In this document: one piece after another, positions 1 through 4,688 of the stretch | Layout of the letters: each line of letters opens with the position of its first letter | Numbering within the stretch: the first letter of the stretch is position 1 | Assembly: GCA_964648275.1 (NCBI GenBank) | Contig: CAZYOB010000022.1 | Coordinates: 1-12,838 of the forward strand | Length of the DNA: 12,838 nucleotides | Direction: 5' to 3' | DNA from: CAIQPO01 sp964648275 | Lineage (GTDB): Bacteria > Patescibacteriota > Microgenomatia > UBA1400 > MFAQ01 | Notes under the pieces: model-generated | Told to the model about the DNA's origin: nothing | Databases searched by the model: none | What the model saw: the letters and a program-made list of their open reading frames with translations, nothing else | Translations under genes and position numbers: made by a program

Positions 1-2
1 TT

Positions 3-92
3 AGTGGGGTAGCTTCGCTAAATGTAAGTGTTGCCAGTGCTCTGGTAATGTTTGAGAAAGTAAGACAAGAGAGAGTTTATCACTTAGTTTAA
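3..92 (+). CDS. 3' end of a SpoU/TrmH-family RNA 2'-O-ribose methyltransferase (partial)
   Basis: Only the last 29 codons are inside the window; the gene starts upstream. The visible residues read SGVASLNVSVASALVMFEKV and then a short basic tail before TAA at 90-92. The S-L-N-V-S-x-A pattern is motif 3 of the SpoU (trefoil-knot) methyltransferases, the loop that closes the S-adenosylmethionine pocket, followed by the last helix of the domain. By family this enzyme methylates a ribose 2'-OH in 23S rRNA or tRNA in the cytoplasm. Which member it is (RlmB-like, TrmH-like or other) cannot be decided from the tail. The reading frame is the only open one at the left edge. Confidence 0.82.
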   Translation, partial: SGVASLNVSVASALVMFEKVRQERVYHLV

Positions 93-98
93 TGCGAA

Positions 99-123
99 GA
101 ATATATTTCAAGCGAATATATTT
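99..123. repeat. Tandem 10-bp direct repeat GAATATATTT
   Basis: GAATATATTT occurs at 99-108 and again at 114-123, so the copies are 15 bp apart, between the methyltransferase stop and the next start. Each copy contains a TATATT hexamer. They could be weak alternative -10 boxes or half-sites for a regulator, or chance in AT-rich DNA. Confidence 0.45.
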
Positions 124-143
124 ATTTGTGTAACTTTTGTTGC

Positions 144-149
144 TATGAT
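144..149 (+). promoter_or_regulatory. Extended -10 box (TGC-TATGAT) 6 nt before ATG 156
   Basis: TATGAT matches the TATAAT consensus at 5 of 6 bases and is preceded by TGC, as in extended -10 promoters. Six bases separate it from ATG 156, so transcription would begin at or within a base of the start codon. No clear -35 or Shine-Dalgarno is visible. Confidence 0.5.
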
Positions 150-155
150 GAGTTC

Positions 156-479
156 ATGGAACAATTTTGGATGGTGGCAAAAGATCACAAAGAAATACAA
201 AAATGGGCAGAGTCCCTTGACGGAAAACCAGCGATAATCGAAGATCCGGAAGTAGGTGGGGACAATGTAGGATTAAGGATCGATTTCCCCGGAGTAAAAG
301 ACGAGGGATTGCTTAGTGAGAATCGTAACACGACCAGGGATGTCTCCTGGGAGCGTTTCTTTGAGGTTTTAGAAAGTAAGAATATGGCCTTTATGCACAC
401 GAATGAGGAGAAGCCTCGCAATCCCTCGATGGCATACAAATTTGTCAACAGAGAATCACCCTTTGAAGGCACAATTTGA
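156..479 (+). CDS. Small conserved-type protein of unknown function (107 aa)
   Basis: No function is known to me. I chose ATG 156 over an in-frame TTG at 126 because a TATGAT box sits 6 bases before it and the 126 extension (two cysteines, aromatic residues) looks non-coding. The protein has D-H-K-E-I-x-x-W near residues 10-17, GKPA at 23-26, LRIDFPG at 40-46 and SWERFFEVLE at 64-73, and then residues compatible with a final strand. I recall this pattern (W..., G-x-P-A, LRIDFPG, SWEEFF) in a family of ~80-110-residue uncharacterised bacterial proteins, sometimes mislabelled as a glucan-branching enzyme. No signal peptide or membrane segment is present, so it is probably cytoplasmic. A UUCG-loop terminator follows at 556-583. 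It may be monocistronic. Confidence 0.72.
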   Translation: MEQFWMVAKDHKEIQKWAESLDGKPAIIEDPEVGGDNVGLRIDFPGVKDEGLLSENRNTTRDVSWERFFEVLESKNMAFMHTNEEKPRNPSMAYKFVNRESPFEGTI

Positions 480-553
480 TGGTCGCTCTCGTAGTCTGAA
501 TTCCCGTCCACATCATCGCTATCGAGATAGAAAAATGCTATGAGGACTAGTTG

Positions 554-1171
554 TCAATCCACACTTTCGAGTGGGGATTTTTTATATTTTTCGGGGTGAT
601 AAGACTTAATTTCGCCGAGCAGCTCCGACATTTGTTCGTAAAGCTCCTCCTTGGAACCCCGATTGACGAGTATAAAATCCGACAGTTCAAGGCAAGCACT
701 AACCTGCTGTCCCGAGATTGCTTCTCCCTGACCCAAATCCCGCTTGGCCGCGGTGTAGAAATCTTCTGCGGTAGCAAAGTCTTCTCCCCTGGCTTGGGCT
801 CTTTCAAGATACCAGACCAACCTAAGATCCTCCGGAGCATCTATGCCGATTATCAGTGCCCCCAGACTTTCTCTGAGGAAAAGAAGCTCCCCAGGATTGC
901 GGATACTGTCAATGCAAACATTGTGTCCAGAATCAGATAATAAATCTACAGTGCGTTGTGCAAGAACTGCATTGCCATATGCTTCTCTAAGATAATTTCC
1001 ATAATTTTGTAGATTTTCTCGAGTAAGGGGAATATTTCTTGCCTTCATGTCTTCCCTAATCCTGTCCGATAGGGACTCAAAGGCAAAACCTTGTGCTTTA
1101 AGATAATCAGCAACCACACCTTTACCGCTGGCCATTGGGCCAACCAATCCGATGACCAGTCTCTTCGTCAT
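554..1171 (-). CDS. P-loop nucleotide/dephospho-CoA kinase-like protein (205 aa)
   Basis: A single-domain cytoplasmic P-loop kinase. Residues 8-18 read GLVGPMASGKG: a Walker A loop with Lys17 followed by Gly, as in adenylate kinases, instead of Ser/Thr. FESLSDRIRE (31-40) looks like the acceptor-binding segment, DSIRNPGELLFLR (88-100) follows a strand as in dephospho-CoA-kinase-like and archaeal UPF0200 proteins, and IGIDAPEDLR (108-117) is the core strand with a conserved D-A-P. An R-A-x-x-R-G-E-D lid-like stretch lies at 124-131. The substrate is not determined; a deoxynucleoside monophosphate or dephospho-CoA are the main possibilities. ATG 1171 is supported by a TAGAAT box 6 bases upstream. 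It is divergent from the gene at 1215 with 43 bp between starts. Confidence 0.8.
   Translation of the reverse strand: MTKRLVIGLVGPMASGKGVVADYLKAQGFAFESLSDRIREDMKARNIPLTRENLQNYGNYLREAYGNAVLAQRTVDLLSDSGHNVCIDSIRNPGELLFLRESLGALIIGIDAPEDLRLVWYLERAQARGEDFATAEDFYTAAKRDLGQGEAISGQQVSACLELSDFILVNRGSKEELYEQMSELLGEIKSYHPEKYKKSPLESVD
556..583 (+). terminator. Intrinsic terminator with UUCG loop
   Basis: AATCC (556-560) and CACT (562-565) pair with AGTG (570-573) and GGATT (575-579) around a TTCG loop (566-569), with one A-G mismatch. Six T residues follow (578-583). The orientation fits the plus-strand gene ending at 479. The hairpin lies within the last codons of the convergent minus-strand kinase, which therefore carries its neighbour's terminator. 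Confidence 0.72.
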
Positions 1172-1177
1172 TGACCC

Positions 1178-1183
1178 ATTCTA
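1178..1183 (-). promoter_or_regulatory. -10 box (TAGAAT) for the P-loop kinase
   Basis: On the minus strand TAGAAT lies 6 bases before ATG 1171 and matches TATAAT at 5 of 6 positions. The spacing implies a leaderless transcript. No clear -35 is visible. Confidence 0.48.
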
Positions 1184-1201
1184 TACCACAGTAGCTTGCA
1201 G

Positions 1202-1207
1202 TAGAAT
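1202..1207 (+). promoter_or_regulatory. -10 box (TAGAAT) for the 100-aa protein
   Basis: TAGAAT lies 7 bases before ATG 1215 and is the same hexamer used by the divergent kinase 19 bp away. It supports ATG 1215 as the start and a leaderless transcript. Confidence 0.48.
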
Positions 1208-1214
1208 ACTGTTT

Positions 1215-1517
1215 ATGGCAACAAAATACATGCAGGTTTTTAATGAAATGGTAACTAAACATGAGAACGAGTTTGATGATTTTCAGGAAATTCATAACAA
1301 ATATATGAAGGATCCAAAGAAATGGCAGGAGAAATTTAATGAGGATGGGGCGAGGATACTAGAAATCATCAGAGAATATGAAAATAAGCTGTGCGGTCAT
1401 ATGGAGAACACAGCCAATGCAACTTATTCAGCTAGCTTGGCGGAAAAGTTCAGAAACGAAATTAAAAAATATCTACCGAAGCTGGATATGATCGGAGTGA
1501 AAATAAGCTTTGGTTAG
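1215..1517 (+). CDS. Small helical protein of unknown function (100 aa)
   Basis: I cannot assign a function. An open frame reaches back to 1152, but that part overlaps the divergent kinase start. ATG 1215 has a TAGAAT box 7 bases upstream and begins MATKYMQVF. The protein is highly charged and predicted by eye to be mostly helical: long helices around 5-30, 33-60 and 72-87, with a W-Q-E-K-F-N segment at 37-42, one cysteine (60) and a C-terminal LDMIGVKI strand-like end (90-97). There is no signal peptide or membrane segment. I associate this kind of ~100-residue protein with Patescibacteria genomes, from memory only. Its stop is separated by 1 bp from the stop of the convergent gene, and a hairpin terminator spans both. 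Confidence 0.72.
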   Translation: MATKYMQVFNEMVTKHENEFDDFQEIHNKYMKDPKKWQEKFNEDGARILEIIREYENKLCGHMENTANATYSASLAEKFRNEIKKYLPKLDMIGVKISFG

Positions 1518-1540
1518 ATCACTGACCACACTCCGTTTTT
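1493..1540 (+). terminator. Nested-hairpin terminator spanning both convergent stop codons
   Basis: CGGAGTG (1493-1499) pairs with CACTCCG (1529-1535) and is followed by TTTTT (1536-1540) and ATTTT. Inside the loop a second hairpin forms: GGTTAG (1512-1517) with CTGACC (1522-1527), loop ATCA. The inner hairpin contains the TAG stop of the plus-strand gene and the TGA stop of the minus-strand gene. The T tract is on the plus side only, so it mainly terminates the 1215-1517 transcript. Confidence 0.65.
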
Positions 1541-1890
1541 ATTTTCTCAATCAGGGTAGAACAAAAAGCGTCCGAGGCTGACTTCCTAAGTTGATTGATT
1601 TGCTCCCCGGCGATGCTAGCCGCCTGACGGCTAATTTCATCAGTAAGCTCTTGAATCGGCGAGCTAATACTGCTGTCCGTAGCCACGCCCATTATTGCAG
1701 GGGGAGTGGGAATTTGAATTTTTTCAGGCAACATCTTGTTTGCCGTATTTACTGCGGGTAGGATGAACCCGTTCTGAAATTTGGGGTTTTTAATGTAGTA
1801 ATCAATTGGCTTTGATATTTGAGGAAACATTTTATACACTCCGACTAAAGCAAGAGCGATTATTATGATGCGAACAAATATATTACCCAT
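1519..1890 (-). CDS. Single-pass membrane-anchored protein of unknown function (123 aa)
   Basis: Residues 5-20 form one hydrophobic segment (FVRIIIIALALVGVYK) right after the start, so this is probably an N-terminally anchored protein with most of its length on one side of the membrane. It continues with YYIKNPKFQNG (31-41), a Pro-rich IQIPTPPAIMGV (58-69), a linker, and a C-terminal amphipathic helix (about 78-120) ending in C110 and C121. I do not recognise a named domain. Its ATG lies inside the end of the upstream nuclease gene: the two share 8 bases (ATGGGTAA), so they are almost certainly co-transcribed and translationally coupled. A link in function to the nuclease is inferred from this coupling alone. 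Confidence 0.72.
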   Translation of the reverse strand: MGNIFVRIIIIALALVGVYKMFPQISKPIDYYIKNPKFQNGFILPAVNTANKMLPEKIQIPTPPAIMGVATDSSISSPIQELTDEISRQAASIAGEQINQLRKSASDAFCSTLIEKIKTECGQ

Positions 1891-2734
1891 TATTTTTACA
1901 GATTAATTGGATGTCTTCTTTGGCGTGTTCAATCTCCGTTGGTGTAAGGATATCACTTACCGATTCATTCTCGATAGCTTTCATAAGACGAAAACAGGTA
2001 ACAATGTCCCTCTCAAGTAGCCGCTGAAGCTTATCGTCAGTAAGAGTATCGATAACAGTTACCGGGTGCAGTCCAGAATTGACGATCATGTCGTGAAGAC
2101 ACTCGTCCTTCGGAAAGGACCAGGCGGTAGCCTTAATGCCGATGCATTTGGCATAGTTGATAGCATCAAATGTAAGCTTTGTGTTAGTGACAACCCAAGG
2201 CTGGTAGGTTTTTTGAGAATCAAACAGAGCCTTCATTGATTTCTCTATGTCCAGAAACCTTGCATAGGTATACATGACTACCTGCACATCGGTCTTTGTT
2301 CCAGGAGCATTGTGATACTTACACTCGATGAAAGATGTTTGATCACCTTTAACAGCAATACAGTCGATCTCATGGGTAACGCACTCCCCTCCCAGTGATA
2401 CACTGACCTGGGTTTCATACCCGAATTTTTCCAAAAGGTCGCCCATGTATCTCTCAAATGGATGACCGGAAGGACCGAGTCTCATAAATGCGCGTTTCAA
2501 TCCGTAGTTAATATAATCTCTTCTTGAAGTCTCCTTGAGATATCCGCTTACTTGTCCAAAAATTTCATGAGTTGTAATCCCCGGCTTGACATGACGCTTG
2601 AGATAATCAAGGGTTTGGGCAGCCGTATCGACATTCATCCCTGAGGCGGCAAGCGATTTGACGATTTTTTCCTCACTGAAGTCTTCTTTTTCTCCTGAGG
2701 CTTTTATTACCTGATATGGGCTGACTGTTTGCAT
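1883..2734 (-). CDS. ATP-cone / Mrr-like PD-(D/E)XK nuclease fusion (283 aa)
   Basis: Two recognisable parts are fused. Residues ~6-88 resemble an ATP-cone, the nucleotide-binding regulatory domain of ribonucleotide reductases and NrdR: VIKASGEKEDFSEEKIVKSL, then helices with a Y-x-x-Y/R pattern. Residues ~92-205 match a type IV restriction (Mrr-like) PD-(D/E)XK nuclease: FGYET (104-108), HEID with the catalytic-type Asp124, a strand, then FIECKYH with Glu137 and Lys139. The C-terminal ~60 residues (LLERDIVTCFRL...) are helical and may be a helix-hairpin-helix-like DNA-binding tail. The expected activity is DNA cleavage with ATP/dATP sensing. No methyltransferase is adjacent, so it is not a classical restriction-modification pair. 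The downstream membrane protein overlaps by 8 nt. Start 2734 is divergent from proS with 41 bp between. Confidence 0.8.
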   Translation of the reverse strand: MQTVSPYQVIKASGEKEDFSEEKIVKSLAASGMNVDTAAQTLDYLKRHVKPGITTHEIFGQVSGYLKETSRRDYINYGLKRAFMRLGPSGHPFERYMGDLLEKFGYETQVSVSLGGECVTHEIDCIAVKGDQTSFIECKYHNAPGTKTDVQVVMYTYARFLDIEKSMKALFDSQKTYQPWVVTNTKLTFDAINYAKCIGIKATAWSFPKDECLHDMIVNSGLHPVTVIDTLTDDKLQRLLERDIVTCFRLMKAIENESVSDILTPTEIEHAKEDIQLICKNNG

Positions 2735-2743
2735 CTAATAACT

Positions 2744-2749
2744 ACTATA
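2744..2749 (-). promoter_or_regulatory. -10 box (TATAGT) for the ATP-cone nuclease operon
   Basis: On the minus strand TATAGT lies 9 bases before ATG 2734, giving a leader of only about 2 bases. It is 13 bp from the opposing proS box, so the two promoters share one short divergent region. Confidence 0.4.
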
Positions 2750-2762
2750 TACCAGCCTGAGG

Positions 2763-2768
2763 TACAAT
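2763..2768 (+). promoter_or_regulatory. -10 box (TACAAT) for proS-lgt
   Basis: TACAAT matches TATAAT at 5 of 6 bases and lies 7 bases before ATG 2776. This favours the first of three nearby methionines (residues 1, 3, 6) as the start. No well-placed Shine-Dalgarno or -35 is seen. Confidence 0.48.
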
Positions 2769-2775
2769 AACTCTT

Positions 2776-4011
2776 ATGAGAATGACGAAGATGGGCGTGA
2801 AGCCTGAAAAACAATCCCCTAAGGATGCTGAAGCCGTAAATCACAAACTGTTGGCGCAAGCCGGGTTCATCAAACAAGAAATGGCTGGAGTATTTACCTA
2901 TTTACCACTTGGACTAAAGGTGTTGACGAAAATTGAAAATATTGTGCGGAAACATATGGATAAGGTCGGTACCGAAATCCTGATGCCTACACTCACCCCA
3001 AAAGAACTTTGGGAAAAAACCGGTAGACTGGAAACGGTAGATATTCTGATGAAAACCATTCCTGCAAATGAAGTGTCCAGGTTAAAAAATGATTCTGAAT
3101 ATATTGTCAGTCCAACTCACGAAGAGATAATGACACCTCTATCGGCCAAATACAATTTAAGCTACAAAGATTTTCCAGTATCTTTCTATCAGATTCAAAC
3201 TAAGTTTAGGAACGAACCGAGGGCAAAAAATGGATTATTGCGATGTAGAGAATTCAGAATGAAAGATCTTTATAGCTTTCATACATCCAGTGAAGACTTT
3301 GGAAATTTCTACGAAAGGATGAAAGAAATATATATGAACGTCTTCGCCGAGCTTGGGTTGGGGAATGACACGGTGATCGCGTTAGCTTCTGGAGGAGATT
3401 TTACCAAAGACTATACTCATGAATTCCAAACCAGGTTGGAAAGTGGAGAGGATGAGATATTTCTAAACAAAGAGACCGGTGTGGCGTACAACAAAGAGGT
3501 GGCTCCGGAGGATGTCCAAGACGAAAATAAGTATGAGAGATTCAATGCGTCCGAGGTAGGAAATATATTTCCTCTTGGAACGAAGTTCTCAACCGCGTTC
3601 GAATATGATTTTGTTGATGCCGATGGAAGCAGAAAACCGGTAATCATGGGTAGTTATGGTATCGGAACTTCCCGCTTGATGGGGGTGTTGGTGGAAAAAT
3701 TTCATGATGACAAAGGAATTATTTGGCCGGAAAATCTAGCACCATTTAAGGTCCATTTGATTGATCTGAGACAGCCGGAAAAGGCAAGCGAGATATACGA
3801 TTCACTTGTCAGCTCAGGGGTTGAGGTTTTATTAGATGACAGAGAGACGACACCAGGAGAGAAGTTTGCCGATGCTGACTTGATCGGCTGCCCGTTTAGG
3901 GTAGTAGTGTCCGAAAAAAGCTTAGCGGCCGGTGGAGTAGAAGTAAAAAGAAGAAATGAAAAAGAGAGCAGAATAGTAGCAATTGAAGAGCTGCAATCCG
4001 CTTTGGGATGA
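2776..4011 (+). CDS. proS: Prolyl-tRNA synthetase, short form without the editing insertion
   Basis: Class II aminoacyl-tRNA synthetase that charges tRNA-Pro in the cytoplasm. SPTHEE (112-117) binds the aminoacyl-adenylate region. Motif 2 is FRNEPRAKNGLLRCREFRMKD (144-164). GSYGIGTSRLMGVLVE (292-307) is motif 3 with its ATP-binding arginine. The anticodon-binding domain runs from ~325 to the end (VHLIDL..., LLDDRETTPGEKFADADLIGCPFRVVVSEK). At 411 residues it is about 160 shorter than the E. coli enzyme. The part between motifs 2 and 3 is short, so the INS deacylase domain that removes Ala-tRNA-Pro is missing, as in alphaproteobacterial-type ProS. It overlaps lgt by 4 bases (ATGA), so the two are one operon. 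Confidence 0.96.
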   Translation: MRMTKMGVKPEKQSPKDAEAVNHKLLAQAGFIKQEMAGVFTYLPLGLKVLTKIENIVRKHMDKVGTEILMPTLTPKELWEKTGRLETVDILMKTIPANEVSRLKNDSEYIVSPTHEEIMTPLSAKYNLSYKDFPVSFYQIQTKFRNEPRAKNGLLRCREFRMKDLYSFHTSSEDFGNFYERMKEIYMNVFAELGLGNDTVIALASGGDFTKDYTHEFQTRLESGEDEIFLNKETGVAYNKEVAPEDVQDENKYERFNASEVGNIFPLGTKFSTAFEYDFVDADGSRKPVIMGSYGIGTSRLMGVLVEKFHDDKGIIWPENLAPFKVHLIDLRQPEKASEIYDSLVSSGVEVLLDDRETTPGEKFADADLIGCPFRVVVSEKSLAAGGVEVKRRNEKESRIVAIEELQSALG

Positions 4012-4688
4012 TTAATATACTCGGGATAAACTTTCACCTGTATGGGCTTATTTTAGGGGCAGCAATAATATTGGCATTGGAGATTTCGAGCAGAGTTGCC
4101 AGGAAAAAAAATATAGATCCTAAAATTGTTGAGAGATTTTTTATCTGGACGGTCGTATTTGGAATAATTGGAGCAAGACTTTATCATGTAGTCGACTTCT
4201 GGGAAAAATATTATTCACTTTATCCAATACGGGTGCTTTATCTTTGGGAAGGTGGATTGGCAATTTGGGGAGCGGTAGCCGGAGGAATATTAGGTCTGTG
4301 GATCGCCTGGAGTCTGAGTAAGATTAAGAATAAATTTTTAGAACTGACAGATATAGGTGTTTCAGGTCTTCCTTTGGCACAAGCAGTAGGCAGGTTAGGT
4401 AATTGGGTAAACGGTGAACTATACGGTAAAAATGGAGAGCCTCTATTCGCCTATGAGGGAATATTAAATGTCATCTTGTTTTGGATACTTTGGAAGATCG
4501 GTCATAAAAAGAAACCAGGATTACTGACAGGAGTTTATCTGATGGGATATGGATCAATCAGAATGTTCCTGGAAAATCTCAGAGAAGAAAGCGCCATTTG
4601 GAGAATAGGAGGATTACCGACTGCGGTGATCATCTCCGGAATGGCGATACTACTGGGTGTTTACCTTATTTTGAGAAAACGATCTTGA
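4008..4688 (+). CDS. lgt: Prolipoprotein diacylglyceryl transferase
   Basis: Integral membrane enzyme that moves diacylglyceryl from phosphatidylglycerol to the lipobox cysteine of prelipoproteins, the first step of lipoprotein maturation. The Lgt signature is clear: GRLGNWVNGELYG at 128-140, with the conserved Arg129, Asn132, Asn135 and Glu137. Earlier GARLYHV (55-61) carries the conserved His, GGLAIWGAVAGG (82-93) follows, and YGSIRMFLENLRE (181-193) is the C-terminal family motif. About six or seven hydrophobic segments are visible. At 226 residues it is shorter than the usual ~260-290. Its ATG overlaps the proS TGA, so translation is coupled. Its 3' end overlaps the convergent lon by 23 bp. 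No lspA is in the window. Confidence 0.95.
   Translation: MINILGINFHLYGLILGAAIILALEISSRVARKKNIDPKIVERFFIWTVVFGIIGARLYHVVDFWEKYYSLYPIRVLYLWEGGLAIWGAVAGGILGLWIAWSLSKIKNKFLELTDIGVSGLPLAQAVGRLGNWVNGELYGKNGEPLFAYEGILNVILFWILWKIGHKKKPGLLTGVYLMGYGSIRMFLENLREESAIWRIGGLPTAVIISGMAILLGVYLILRKRS

Noticed and set aside
126..155. TTG start at 126 for the first complete gene
   Set aside because: A TGC-TATGAT box lies within this stretch, 6 bases before ATG 156. The added residues look non-coding.
522..536. CTATCGAGATAG hairpin followed by A residues as a terminator
   Set aside because: The stem is short with a 2-base loop and no T tract on the plus strand; the UUCG hairpin at 556-583 is much better.
1152..1214. 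Upstream extension of the 100-aa protein to ATG 1152
   Set aside because: It would overlap the kinase start, and the TAGAAT box 7 bases before ATG 1215 falls inside it.
1883..2734. Ribonucleotide reductase or NrdR from the ATP-cone
   Set aside because: No reductase catalytic domain or NrdR zinc ribbon is present; the remainder fits a PD-(D/E)XK nuclease.
1883..2734. A complete restriction-modification system
   Set aside because: No DNA methyltransferase motifs (such as DPPY or PCQ) are seen in adjacent genes. The SAM methyltransferase at 10332 is distant and of a small-molecule/general type.
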